Assembly (NCBI RefSeq): GCF_003265705.1
Contig: NW_020312817.1
Location: 31,211,820 to 31,275,819, forward strand
DNA length: 64,000 nucleotides
Reading direction: 5' to 3'
DNA from: Callorhinus ursinus
Lineage: Eukaryota > Chordata > Mammalia > Carnivora > Otariidae
Translations under genes and position numbers: made by a program
Notes under the pieces: model-generated
Told to the model about the DNA's origin: nothing
What the model saw: the letters and a program-made list of their open reading frames with translations, nothing else
The model's database searches: none
Shown here: piece after piece, positions 9,421 through 22,385 of the stretch
Numbering within the stretch: the first letter of the stretch is position 1
Layout of the letters: each line of letters starts with the position of its first letter

Positions 9421-11370
9421 GGTTTCAGGACTTGAGTCCTTCTGAGATGGAAGCAAAATAACAAAACTGCTTCTTTTCACAGAAAAAAAAAAAACAAAAC
9501 AGCGTGATCATCTATAACAGGCTGGGTCTTCACTTGGGAATACTTTTGGAATATTTACTGGTAAAGCACATATCCTCTCTCTGGGGTGGGCGGAACCCCA
9601 AGGAAACCTCCGTGATAGGGCTCCTGGTGTTAATGCCTTTGTGGGCACAACCTGGGACTTGCTTCTAACCTACAGAATATGGCAAAGGGGATGGGACGTC
9701 CCCCTTGGTAGGATGTATTATGAAACAGTCCATCTTAGCAGACTGAGAAAAGACTCCTTTCACTGGCCTTGGGAAGGTAAGCTGCTGTGCTGAGGGAGGG
9801 CTGACGGAGATAAATTCTGCCAACAACCTGTGGGAACTGAAAGTGGATTTTCCCCCCAGTTGAGCCTCTGATGACACTGCAGCCCTGACAGCTGGCTCAC
9901 TGCCTGATGAGACCCTGGAGCGAAGCCCTGCCTGAACTCCTAACCACAGAAACTGTGGGGCAATCTCTAGGGGGTGGTGTAAGCCACCGAGCTTGTGGTC
10001 ATGTGTTACCAGCATGGAAAACTCACACACCCTCCTCACATGTGCTACTTAACACAATCAGAAGTGCTAAGCTAGGAGGTGTGGGGCTCCAGGTTCTCAT
10101 CCTACAGAGGAGAAACTCTTCGTCTCTTAAAAATAATCCTCTAACTCTTCAGTCACACCGGCTGACATGGGGAAGTTAAAACCTTTCCCATAGCGGGAAT
10201 TCCTGAAATGCCTCGGCTAAGACCTCTCTCATCAGGCTCTCCTCCCATCGGCAGCAGAGCAAATAGATAAATATATCAATCAATACTCCAAGGGCTGAGT
10301 CGGGTGGTGGCTTGAAGGGAGAGCCAGTCACATTCGCTTTGTAGCAGCCAGAGGCTGTCTGTGTCTGCTGCGTACTTCTTTCCTTTTGGTGAGAATTTTA
10401 AATCCATTTCCCCGAAGCGGGTGGAAAGAACTGTGCCCTGGCACCTGCTGGCAAGGTACCAACTAGCTCTGTTTGGGAACTGGCTTGTACCCAGGCTCGA
10501 CAAGGTGGAGAACGATGAGCTAGAGAGGCCCACCATGCCCTGGCTTTGTGTGTGGGGAGGAGGCCCAGGCAGTGCGCAAGGCGGACTGTATCTGGAGTTC
10601 ACTAACCTAGCCGTCACCTGGGACCACACACTTGCCATCTTTCTTTTCTATTTAGTCCTGATCTTGGCTCCAAAAGCTCCCCGAGGTGTTCTGCTGTAGC
10701 CACACAAAGGTGCCCCAAGCTTCTGCTTCCCACTTGAGGTTAGGATCCCAAGGAAACACCGTGTTACTAACAAGAGGTGCTTGATACCAAAGAAGGGGAC
10801 ATGCGTGTGTAAGAAGCCAGTCTGGTGGGTCCAGATGTTCTCTCAATGTTCACTCGAATTTGAGTCTGGTGGCAGTCACAGATGTTACAAATCCAAAGCC
10901 TTGGATCCCAACATCAGAACCTCCTGGTAACTGTCTAACAGCCCGGGGCCCCTGCCACCTGGGGTAGCTGGCCTTGCCTTCCTGCGCCTCTGGGCACAGC
11001 ATGGTGGATGACAACCTGCAGGGACCACCGGGGAACCCAAAGAAGGTGGGAGGCAGCCCGAGGGACAGGTGCCCACCGGAGTGGTGTCCTCAGCACACAC
11101 GGCCAGGACAACAGCTGCCGGGGAAAGATTCAGTGTGTCCACCATAACCCAGGGGCAAGTGAGGGCTGCCCGTGGTCAGCTGGTGGAGTCAGGGTTATGC
11201 AAGGCCAGAACCCGAGGCAGAGCACTTCAAACTATGCAGAAAAATACCATGTAGATGCAGCCAGCAAACAGTTCCCTGCCCTGCTGATGGCATCCCGCAC
11301 CATCGCCCTGCACTTGAACAAGGACTGGGTGAGCTGGGGAGAAGGGAGAGGAAACACTTGTGCCTGGAAG

Positions 11371-11400
11371 GCTGGGCGGGGGGGGGGGGGAACGCCCAGC
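11371..11400. repeat. Poly-G run inside an 8-bp perfect inverted repeat
   Basis: A run of 13 G (11378-11390) sits between the arms GCTGGGCG (11371-11378) and CGCCCAGC (11393-11400), so a hairpin with a G-rich loop can form. The neighbouring 11360-11377 is also G-rich. It is intronic. Confidence 0.8.
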
Positions 11401-12179
11401 CCTCCTTCCCTCCCTGCCTGGCCACAGCCTTGACCATGACCACGGCCACTGCCATGGGCACTGCAAGGCCTTCGCCAGAGGCTGGCTCGGCCTGGTCGAA
11501 GCTGGGTTTTATGTCAGCGGCACGGACACAAAGGTGGGAAGGAAGCGACAAAAAGTAAGGAAAGGCTTGGTGAGTGAAGGCCACAAGGGCTACAGGCAGA
11601 GACTGGAGTGGGAGAAGAGAGAAGATCCTGTAAAAGGCGTTTTTCTTTCTATAAATGTTTATATTAGTGTTTACTGCCTGACAGGGATGTAGGCTTCTAG
11701 GACTTTGCAAACAATAATTTGTATTGAATTTCTACTATGTCCCCATTCTATGGGCTCCCAAATACACTGGGAAAAAAATTTTTTTTTAAGAATTTGGGAC
11801 AAAAATGTCAGTTTTACAACTTCAGATGGGTTGCTCTTTGCAATGAAATGCTGGGGAAATGGAACTCCGACCCCATCCCTCTCTCTTATCTGTCCTTCTC
11901 CAGCTCAGGGGCAACCATGCTTGATCCCACAGATCACAATCTAATAAGGAGGATGTCTTACACTGGCTGCTTCCTCCCCTCCTTTTTGGATATTCTGGGC
12001 TCCCAGGCTTATCAGCCGATGGACATCAATGCCTCCCTTTCCCTTCCTGGCCTGACTATTCTTTCCACATCTCCTCTGCCTCCGCTAATACAGAAACCTA
12101 ACACACAGTTTCTTCAGCGGAAACAAAGTGGCTGGTCCTGGGGAGGGTATGCGCACACTCCTGGGAACCACCAACACTG

Positions 12180-12345
12180 AGAGCCTCTCTGTGTTCTGGG
12201 CACTGTTCCAACCTACCAGCTCATGCACAAGAACCCACGAGGCTGCTACTGTTAAAAGCCCCATTTTACAAATGACGCACTGAGGTATAGACCATGAGTC
12301 TTGGGTCCCTTTGCCAAGGCTACGTGGCTATAAGGCTCTAAGCCA
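12180..12345 (-). repeat. MIR SINE, antisense
   Basis: Diverged MIR in reverse orientation: CTGGGCACTGTTCCAACC, then CCCCATTTTACAAATGACGC, then GGCTACGTGGCTATAAG. Borders are approximate. Confidence 0.7.
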
Positions 12346-12499
12346 AGTGGCCAGGCTCCAGAGAAGAAGGTCCCGACACTGAATAAACACACTTGCTGGG
12401 AGTTCACAGTCAGCTCCCCAGTTAGGAAGGGGGTGCATCCCAAAGCCTGTTCAAGATACAAATGTGTGATAACACACTGGGCTGATAAGTGCAGACCCC

Positions 12500-13052
12500 C
12501 ATGGTGGGAGCCCCAAGAGATCCCACCTGGGTGGCAGGTGGTTTGGCAGTATCTATCAAAACTGCAAATCCCATGCCTTCAACACCAGAATTCTACTTAC
12601 AGAGATTTATCCACTTACATAATACATGTACAAGATTATCAATCCCGGGACTTACACCAGTCTGGAGTTGGAAACAACCTAACTGTCCACTGACAGAGGA
12701 GAGGACTGGTTAGATTGAATTAAGGTGCATCCAGTACAAATGAGTATTATACAGGTCTTAAAAAGGATGAAGCAGTTCTTTGTGTGCTGATATAGAAAGA
12801 GCTCAAAGATATCCATCTTTGAAAGAAGAACAGGTGCCGAAGTACATAGACACACTTGTCTCGGCTTGCATCTCTGTAAAATCTCTCTGGAAGCATTCAC
12901 AGGAAACTAATAATGGTGCCGCCCACAGGGAGGAGTGGATGGAATACAACAGAGGAGGGCGGGCGAGAAACTTCTCACTGTACATCTTTTTATGATTTGG
13001 GGTTTTTGAACCATGTGAATGAATTAGCAATTAGCTATTAAAAAAAAAAAAT
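12500..13052 (+). mobile_element. Old L1 (L1M group) 3' fragment, sense
   Basis: The order of diverged blocks matches the 3' end of ancient L1M elements: GAGTATTATACAGG with AAAAAGGATGAAGCAG, then CTGATATAGAAAGAGCTC, then GGAAACTAATAATGGTG, then TTTTTGAACCATGTGAATG, and an A-run ending at about 13051. It keeps no coding capacity. Confidence 0.75.
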
Positions 13053-15288
13053 GTGCTGCTTAGGGCTCAGGCTGCACCTTGGAGAGAATTTTAAATATAG
13101 GTCCCGAAAAGCCTACTGAATCTGACTTACTGGATCATAATGCAAACAATTCTGTGGCAGTTGTGTTCAAAAGGCCAAATCTAGGGTGGCAGCTTGTGTG
13201 TGGGTAAGACCTCACGAGGGGGCTGCCCTTGTCTCACTGAAGCGTGGCCAGGGGATGATCACCCCTTCCTGCAGGGACCAGGCATTCACGCTTAAGAGGG
13301 AGCATCAGGGTTATTTGGCAGAATGGAAAAGCCCTCACAAGAGAACGGTTTTTAGTCAGAAAGCAAGGAGAAAAGGCAAGAGGCAAGAGGCCTAAGGACG
13401 CAGCAAGGGTCCACATGGAAGAGGCGCTGGGGCTGGGCATACAGCTCCTGTCCAGATGGCCGCTAGTGACACAGACAATGCTCTACGATGGGATGGTTCT
13501 AAATGCCCAACACGAAATCCTGTCTCTGCTCACCGTTTTCAGAAAAGGAGACCTGGGCTCCGCAGCTGAGCGACGCGGCAGTAGGCAGAGCAAGGATGAA
13601 TCCCAGTGGGACAGCCTGGGTCAGGCTGTCGCCGGAGCGGCTTTGCCCTCTGCCCAGGAGGTGGGCTCGCCTGCTGTAGGATGGGGTGGGAGACAGGAAG
13701 GAGGGGCTTACGGGCCAGATGTGAACTACTCCACCAGAACTGGTGAGCAGGCCCTCCGGGTGTTCCACAGGCCAAACGAAGAGAACCGTTAGCCTTTTTC
13801 TATCAGGCAAGACTCTACCAACCATCGTGACCACGTGGTACGGATGCTGCCCGCCCACACTTGGGGGGCTCTCTGGGCTCTCCAGCTTTCTTGTATTGCC
13901 CTCATTCCTGCACTCCCACTGTCTTTCTCAAATCCAAAGACAGAAAGTCAGAGAGAAGGCAGGAAGGCACGAAAGAAACAGAGGAAAACAGAAAGAAATC
14001 TTCCTATGTGTAGCCCTTTCTCAAAAACCCTCCCCTTGACCCTGAAATCTGAACTCTCCATGATTGCTAATCCCTCTCTCTGCATTCTTGGATCACTATT
14101 TGCTCTTCTTTCCCCCTTTGATGACACTTGAGATAATATTCATCTCGTAAATTAGATCCCTTAGAAAACAAAGGTCCCAGTGCCTGGGCACTGGAATAGG
14201 ACAGATTTGCCAACAAAAGGGGTCAACTCCCCGGGCAGTGGCTTGTCACCCTCTCTCAAGGTGAGAGAGAACGTCTGGCAGATGTGGGGGCATGGAGTCC
14301 AGCTGCAAATGCATAGGCCCCCGCTTACAGGAATTTATGAGACATCCAGGGGTTCCAGGATACAAAAGGTCTCGAGGGAAGTTTAAAGTCATGGTTTTGA
14401 TAAGAATGGCAGTGTTGGAGTGTCCTTCTGGCCTTAGGCTAGCCATTCCATTTTCTGGTGACTGAATAAAGTGTAAGTGACAGTGTTAATAAGAGAAATC
14501 ATCACAGCAGGGACAATTCAATGAACAAAAGAAAGAAAACCCCAAAGCGGCCCTTTGATTCATTTCCTTACCATCCTTTTGGTAAACAGAATGATGCCCA
14601 AAAGACCAAAGCAGGGCAGTGGCCAGGAGGTGGGGGGAAACAGGGTTCCTTAAGAAGTGACACACGAAAAAATCAGTTCCTGAATCACTTAAGAGTTGAC
14701 TGGACTGGCAACTCATCTGAAAAGAACAAAGAGGTTTAGATTTTTAAAATCACATTTATTTTAAGAAAGGAATGTTTGGTTGGTCCACTAATTATTTTTA
14801 GAGTAATTCTTAGTGGAGAGAGAGAGAGGGTAAAAAAGTTCTTGCAGCCTACGAAATAGGTTGCAAAGTTAATCTGAAACACACATGTATAAAAACAGGG
14901 GCAGGTGGGGGGTGGGGAAACCATCCCGAGGGACCTTCGGGCTTTTTCCTTTCTTCTACTTTCGGGAAGTGACTGTGTGTGGACTTCCCCTTGCTTGCTT
15001 CGTTGTCACATCCTTCAAGGACATCCTAGCTTCTGACCACTCTTCACTCTGCCTCCCTTCTTCCTGGCATCAAGACCCAGCACTGCCACACCACCGGGGC
15101 CCCAAGCAGAAATATGAAACGGGTCCTCCTTCAAGTCTGAACCATCAGTCCCAGGGACGGATGATGACCCAGTTAAGAACCTCTCCACCCCCAAACATCT
15201 TCAGAGTATTTCTCTCTGCCACCAACAAGAAGATGCTACTTGTGATAAGGCCCGGAAAACTGTATTTGACCCTGGACTCCACACTTTA

Positions 15289-15493
15289 TTGATTTTTAAA
15301 ATTATCTATTTATTTTAGAGAAAAGAGTGAGAGAGAGCAGGGGGGAGGCCCAAAGGGAAAGGGAGAGAGGGTCCCAAGCAGACTCTGAGCTAAGTGCAGA
15401 GCCCAGCACGGGCTGGATCTCATGACCCTGAGATCACGATCTGAGCTGAAACCAAGAGCTGGACGCTCAGCAAACTGAGCCACCCACGTGCCC
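15289..15493 (-). mobile_element. SINEC (carnivore tRNA-derived SINE), antisense, perfect TSD
   Basis: Read on the minus strand this is a full SINEC: GC-rich tRNA-like head (plus-strand end at 15493), a body with the CAGGTC/GATC region, a CT-rich stretch and an A-rich tail. It is flanked by a perfect 17-nt target-site duplication, CTGGACTCCACACTTTA, at 15272-15288 and 15494-15510. The perfect duplication fixes the insertion site. The element is inside CDC42EP3 intron 1 in the same orientation as the gene. Confidence 0.95.
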
Positions 15494-17544
15494 CTGGACT
15501 CCACACTTTAGAAGGGATAAAGAATACCTGAAACATGTTCCTATATGTTCTAAGGAGTCCAACAGGGAGACAAAGAACTTGGTCGTGACATGTGAGAAGC
15601 TGAAGGAGGGGAGCAGCTGAAAGGAAACTCAGACGGAGGGGAAAACAAATCTTTAGGAATCTGAAGGATTCATTCAACTGTAATAGAAAAGGGATTAACT
15701 TGTTCTCTGAGGCCCTAGGATTATTGGGCAGAAGATACAAGGACCTAGATTTTGGCTTCTCATTTGAAGCCAGGTTTCTCAAAGATGGAGTGGGTGGCTG
15801 TGGGATGTGTGATCAAGGTCTGGGGACATCACAGGGAGCAGCCCTGATCCCAGGCCTCCTCGGTGGTGCGTGGCAGGTGCCTGCTCATTCTCAGGATACT
15901 ATCACTGCCAACTTCCTCATGGCCTCCTGTCACATTTGCCTGTCAAAACGCTCACAGACTTTACCTAGAAGACTGTCCATTTGAAGATGGCCGTGTTTTT
16001 ACTAATATAGGGATGACAAGCCAACCTCCTGGATCAGAAACACTGAAACATTACCACAGTGTGGGCACCCATGCCAGTCCTTCTGCACACCTCTGTAGGA
16101 AGGCTTCTCTGAATCAAAAAATTTGAAAGTCATGGAAAAAAAAAATCAGTGTTAGAAGCTTCACATTGATCTTCAATCAAAATATAAGACAGAAAAAAAA
16201 AATGTAACCAGAGGAACACCCAATAAACAGCATCCTGAAGGGATGCTTTTCATATTTTTAGTCTATTTACTCCACCCAGGAGAAGATAAGAAGATGCCAT
16301 TTCTATTTTTAGATTCTTATCCCATCCCATATCACCCAAGCTGAGGATGACACAGCTACTCGCAAAAGACAGTGAAACTCCCCGAGCTCCACCCCCAGCG
16401 GCTCAGCTTTCATGCAAATGAACTTACAGCCAGACTGAGCAAACTCTATTTTATGGACCCACTCAGAAAGTCTGATACATCTCACCTTCACTTATTTATA
16501 AACGGACTTCTCGTTTATGATTCAGCAACAGCTTGTATTTATTTTTCTTTTACGACCTGCTTTATAGAAACCCACAAAATACCATATGGGAGACTCACTG
16601 CTAATTCATGTATACGCCTCACATTTATGGTATCTAATTGTACTAGTTGAAAGATTTTTTAGAAGCAAAACTGGAAGACGGCACCTCCACCTCGAAAGTC
16701 TGCACTTCTGAAGACAGGCCATTACACACCCTTCCTATTAAAATCGGTTATTGGGGAGGACTCAATATGGACATTGATCCTTGGGTGTTGTAGTAAGGCA
16801 GGAGGAGAACAGGTTCTCTCAAAATGCCTGGCTCACTTGTCACAACTAGTTTCGTACGGGGCACGGTCTCAGGGCTGGGAGGACCAGGGCAGTTTGGCAG
16901 ATGTGAATCAAATGACGCCATTACTGTGAACTGCTCACGTGCTTCCATAACTAATGGATCCCACCTCATCTGCGAAGCTGCAACGACATTATCAATATGG
17001 AAAGAGAATTTGGCCCCCAAGTTTAGGCCCCTTGATTACTCTATTTCTCTAATAGGGTGAAAGGACATATAATGGGATTTTCCACGTTATTCTCCCAACC
17101 TACTCCAGCCCTTGATAATCATTCATTCTCAGTGGATGGGCTGAAATATGGCTTCTCCACCTCATACCAGCACTGGGATATTTGGAAGCCAGCAGTGGCC
17201 ATTCCATCCTCCCCCCACTTTCAAGGCAGGCTCCCCTGTGTTATTTGTATAGAAATATCCGTACACAAATGTTTGTTCAATAAATGAATGAACGTCCCCT
17301 CAGACCAGGTTGAGAGCTCGTCTATGGACACAAACTGGATCTTCTCTTTTTGCCTCCCGCTACACAAAGCATGCAGTGAACATCAAGTCAAGAAGTTTTT
17401 AAATCCATAACCCCTGCTACCCCTTCCATCATGAGGGATGAGTTGGTTTGCTCCCAAGTGCCATCCCCCAGTCCAAGTCTATAGGGGCTCCTCAAGGAAG
17501 TGGCAAATTTGAAATGCCTGTTTCTCTAAGGAATTTACACTTGT

Positions 17545-17715
17545 GAATATGAATGGCTAACATGTGAGTGTTTGCTATGGGCCAGGTGGGTATTGGAACA
17601 CACCTCTTAGGAAGCAATCTTAGATTATGCCCGTATCTCAGGTAAATCAGCCAAAGCCATGGAAGAGCTGAGATTTCAGCCACCGCTGGACTCCAGTCCG
17701 TGCTCTTAACTGTTG
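17545..17715 (-). repeat. MIR SINE, antisense
   Basis: MIR signature in reverse orientation: GTGTTTGCTATGGGCCAGGT, then AGAGCTGAGATTTCAG, then GACTCCAGTCCGTGCTCTTAA. Borders are approximate. Confidence 0.75.
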
Positions 17716-18174
17716 CTGGTTGGCTAATGTGACAACTCGCATGCAAGTGAGTTTAGAATGGAATGGCCACTGCAGGTTACCTGCCTCGAGGTCTGACAGG
17801 ACAAAGAAGAAATGATACACTATGATCTCAACATCAGTGAGAGGCAGAGATAGTAACTGCACCTTGTCAGGAACCAAGAATGAATAAAATGGTCCTAGAC
17901 ACCAGCCAAAAGAATTTTGTCAAAAAGAATCTCAAAAGGAATTTGACTTGATGTAAAAGAAAAGCCAAAAGATTAAAATTTTGCAATAATGAAAGCCCCC
18001 TGAGGCTCGAGGAGAAAAACAAACATCCTGTTCTAGAAAACAGCATTCAGCCCCGTTAATTCTTTTCCCAGAGGAAGCACGTGCACCGGGCCTCGCACAA
18101 CCACCACACGGCTTTCACAGGGGACAATGGCTCCCTTCCCTCACTGGGGACACTTCACTTCCCCCGCAACTTTC

Positions 18175-18300
18175 TGAAACTAAGAACCCTGTGTTCCTTA
18201 TGTGGAATGTCCTCCCACTTTCTTACCATCAACCCTACTCATAACATCCCCCAAGATCCGCTTTAGTCACTTCCTTCCCAGAGAAAATTCTCTTACTCAC
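18175..18300 (+). repeat. L2-like 3' fragment
   Basis: GGAATGTCCTCCCACTTTC followed by a pyrimidine-rich stretch resembles the 3' region of L2. It is diverged, and the call is tentative. Confidence 0.4.
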
Positions 18301-18597
18301 CTCACGTAATCCAGGCTCAGTACTGTACCGGCGAAGGCTTTCTGAGGACTCCTAGCGAGCCTATTATTTTTTTTTTTTTTCTGGTTTTGTGATTTTATGT
18401 CCGGTATCTCCAGGTAGGTGCTAAGCTCAATAAGAATGAGGTAGGCAAAGGTGTTATGAGTAAGAGCTACTATTGATAAAAATCTCCTCTTTATGATGGA
18501 TTCCCAACAGAGCCTCCTTCTGGGCAACGAACACCCGAGGCCCTCAAATATTATTGAATAAACCCTTTTAGTTTTCCCTCTGTCCATCCCTTAGGCC

Positions 18598-18712
18598 CTG
18601 AGTCTGCAAATTATAGTCAGTGGGCCAAACCCAGACCTTGGCCTGTTTGTGTAAATAAAGTTTTATTAGAACACAAGTATGCCCATTCATTTATAGGTTG
18701 TCTATAGCCCCC
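18598..18712 (-). mobile_element. MER20 (hAT-type) fragment, antisense
   Basis: AGTGGGCCAAACCCAGACC, then TGTAAATAAAGTTTTATTAG, then GCCCATTCATTTATAGG match the MER20 non-autonomous DNA transposon in reverse orientation. Confidence 0.85.
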
Positions 18713-18714
18713 AC

Positions 18715-18905
18715 CCAGGCGACATTTGGCAATGTCCAGAGATATTTTTGATTCTCACGACTGGGAGTGGTGGTGCTACTGGCATTTAGTGGGTGGGGCC
18801 AGGGGAGATGCTCAACATTCTACAGTGCACAGGACAACCCCCCCCCCCAAACAAAGAATTATCTGGCTCCAGTTCTCAGTAGTGCTGGGGTTGGGAAACC
18901 CTGTT
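18715..18905 (+). mobile_element. MER-type hAT fragment, subfamily uncertain
   Basis: GGCAATGTCCAGAGATATTT, then GGGAGTGGTGGTGCTACTGG, then CATTCTACAGTGCACAGGAC, and GTTGGGAAACCCTGTT at the end. This is a common mammalian MER repeat directly abutting the MER20 fragment. Confidence 0.65.
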
Positions 18906-20059
18906 AGAGATGCTTTTACAAGACAAGGTCCGAGTTGGGTAGTTATGGACGGGCTACGTGGCCCTTTAGGTCTGAAATATGAACTGATTCTTTACAGAAA
19001 AAGTCTTGAGCCCCCGCCTTAGATACGGCATTTCCACAGGGTTGGATGGTTGTTGTCCATCCCCCAACCCTTAACAGTCCCCCTACAATCACAACCCTGC
19101 CCGGGGCTTCAACTATCCCCTCTAGTGATAACTTCCAAATCAGTGTGTCTTTAGCCCACACGTAATTTTAGTCTCGAGTTAACTACTCAAGGTAGCTCTG
19201 CAGACCACGGCCAGTCGATGACAAGATGAGGAAAGAAATCAAAAGTGAGCTACTAGAAACTCTTCTGACATTGCTGTAACCATCAAGGACAGGACTGGTG
19301 GATTTTTCTCCCTGGATAGGCTACTGACCAGTTTGGGAGCTGGGTGTGGGCCCAAGGCACTCGTGGTGCACACAGTATCAGCACACAGTGGATTGGAAAT
19401 TATAAAACAAACACAAAGAAAACACTGCTCCTTCACAGACAGCATTGGACTTTTCTCCCCTGGTCTTTTTAGACTCCACCTGGCTCCCCGCCGGGCACTG
19501 CCTATTCAACTTGTGCCGTCTTCCCTCCCGCCTCCCTAGCACAAGCCTCCTGTACTTTCCTCTTGGTAAACGGTAGGAAGTCACCCAAATCCCAAACCCA
19601 GCTGTCATCCCCAACTTCTTCCCCTGCCTCATTCTCCACATCAAGGCCCAGTGCTGTCTCCCCTCGTCAACCCCAAGGCCTCAGCCTTTTCTAGGCCTCA
19701 AGATGGCTCTCCTGCATAAGGGCATTTGCCACCCCATGGGTCTCCCTGCCTCCAACCTTGTCTCCTTGCGTGAGCCAGCTACAATGCCCAAGTGACCCTG
19801 TCACTCTTGGGCTTCAGTGGCTGGCCCACCTTTACAGCCTGGACATAAAACAACTCGTGTGAGGCCCACTTTAGCAGTCAGGGTCCTGCCCACCCCCGCA
19901 GCTAATGTTTCTGGCCGGCTCCCCCAGGGCCTCTTACACAGAGCTGCTACGGTACCTTGTTTATACCTCAAACCCACCAGCTATGACACTTGCTGCAATC
20001 ATTACTGGGTCTCCCACTAGGCTGCCTTCTTCTGGGGAGAGACAACTAGATTTAATTCA

Positions 20060-20097
20060 TAGTTGGCACTGGACAAGTTTGTTGAATGAACAAATGA
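20060..20097 (+). repeat. L2 3' tail remnant
   Basis: GGCACTGGACAAGTTTGTTGAATGAACAA-like end of L2 (best matched part 20078-20096). Similar remnants are at 17262-17292 and 20701-20742. Confidence 0.4.
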
Positions 20098-22269
20098 GAA
20101 AGTTTGAAAGAGACTGCCTTGACTTTCTTCCCTGCCCGTCCTGTTGAAAATGCAAGATGGAGTCTTTCTAGGACTCCTACAGGAAAAAAATAAAATAAAA
20201 TCATTTAACAACGGAGCTGTGGCCTCTTGTGGCAAAGGCTTTCTTTCCTTTTTCCGTCTGTAAGACATTTTAACCTTTCTCTACCATGCAGAGTAAGAGT
20301 CTTACAGCCTACCAATGCAAGTCCCAGTAATTCTCTAGGCTCTTACAGATCTTTGGCATTAAGGCAGAGAATATTTGTCATCGTGCTATTTGAAAGGGAA
20401 AGGGCTTCTATCCTTGACTGCAACGTGCAAATAGCGTCTCAGAGAGACAGGCAAGACTCAAGAATAAATTGACAATACATGCCCCTGAATGCAGACTCGC
20501 TAGTTATATTTAAGTCAGTCTTTTAAAGAATGAGGCCCTGGAGAAACAATGAGCTTGCCCTCCTGACCTTTCCTCTCAAAAGGAAACAGGTTAAGGGGAA
20601 ATTTGGATTATTTGGCCCAAGACGTACAAAGAAACCTCAAGAAACTCTAATGGACATTCTCCAGAAAAGGGTTGCTTTGAATAGCAACGTGGGACTAGCA
20701 CAGAGCAGGTACTTGAGAAAAACACCTACCGAATGAACGAACATACTGGCAAACACAACAACAGGAGACTGAGCCGTGGTTCTAGGCCTTAGCGGAGAAG
20801 ACACCTGGGCTAAAACTTGGAGCTTGGCTTGCAAGCTCCTTGTAGAACTCCAGATGCACGTGGGTGCCAGCTGCCTTCTGCCTAAATGGAGATTATTACC
20901 CCAAACCTGCTTCTCTTAAAGGGGCTTATAAAAGCTGAGTGCTGTGCAGACACCAAGCATCATCTTTACACCAAATGAAAAACCAGAACACTACTAGATT
21001 CAATATGAAGGAGGGGAGGCATTCTCTTAATAAAATAACAACTTTCATTTTCTCCTTAAATGTTGTCTGTAGCAGTCATCGATAAAATGGTTTATGTCCA
21101 CCCTGTGAACAATCTCCACAACTGGAAGGAATTCCCACCTCCAGCTTGCTCAGAGGATAATTCCTTACTCTGACAAGGGGCTAACTTCCCCTTTGAATGT
21201 ACAAGCATCCTTCCTCTCCATGTCCGAACCTCTCAGCCTTAAGAACAAATGGGACTTCTTGGAGTTGGGCAAATTACTATCAACTGCTACTGGTCAGATA
21301 AAGAAAAATGTAAGAGCTTCCAGTTATTTTCTTTAAATATCTGATAAGCTGTCAAGTGGGAGGGAATCTGTATGGTCCCAAGGACAGAACTAGGCATGTG
21401 ATGAAAGTTCATGGCGAGGCCAGGTGGGGCTGTCTTTGAGGAAGAAGTCTAAAACAACTTGAGAGTTAATCAGCTTGAAGAAAGGGAGAGGCTTTCCCCG
21501 CTTCGTCTGAGTTCCCAAGTCAGGATCCCAGAGGGGAGGCAGAGACAAGCATTCCTGCCTGGGGAAGTCAGGGGAGATCTCCTCTAGGCCATGCTAACTT
21601 AAAGGAGCAGGCCCTGGCAAGTGCATGCAAGCTCCAGACACGCAGAGAGGATATAATCATAGATTTGTGTGGAAGATTTATCTATCCTTAGTATTACAAA
21701 GTACTTTATGACGGTGGTTCTTCATACCGCGTTCCCTGGAACGCTCGGAGCTAAAGGCAGGCACCCCTGGGCCACTGGTGGAGAGAAGGGAGACTAAGAA
21801 AAGTAAGGCCAACTTCCCTACCCGTTCCTTCCTCCTCTTTCACTAAAAAAATTCTAAAATCTGTTAATAGACTGGGTTTACATTAAGATTGTCTTTCTTT
21901 GCTTTGGCTAAAAAAAAAAAAAAAAAAAAAAAGCTTGAAAGAGAACGGGGCCAAGGGGGAGGACTCGTTTTCTGTCACTCAACTCTTAGGGCCTTAGTGT
22001 TATTTTGTCACAATGAGAGAGGAGGGCCGAAATAAGGACCCTTCCATCTGTGAAATGTTAGGGTCTATGATTCTACGTCTGCAGAAACATCTAGTTTCCG
22101 GGGACTTTTAAGGAAAAAAATAGAGTATTTTTTAATGAAGTTAAGTTTCCTTAAAATCCTTATCTAAGTACCCTTAGAATCAAAATACTGGCTACCAGCT
22201 TATAAAATGTTCATCATCTTTTCCCATCCTTCCTGGTACCAAATCAAGGGTACAAAGCAATGCCAGTAA

Positions 22270-22385
22270 TTTTCTCTGGGAGCCTCAGTTTGCTCATCCG
22301 CAGAGTGGGGATACTAACAATGTCTTCTTAGGAGGAGACAACACATGTCAAGTGCTTGACAAAGTTCTGTTACGCAATGAGCTGA
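22270..22385 (+). repeat. MIR SINE, sense
   Basis: GAGCCTCAGTTTGCTCATCC, then AGAGTGGGGATACTAACAA, then AAGTGCTTGACAAAG match the 3' half of MIR. Confidence 0.75.

Noticed and set aside
21910..21932. 23-A run considered as the tail of a processed pseudogene
   Set aside because: No gene-like or SINE-like sequence precedes it on either strand and no target-site duplication was seen.
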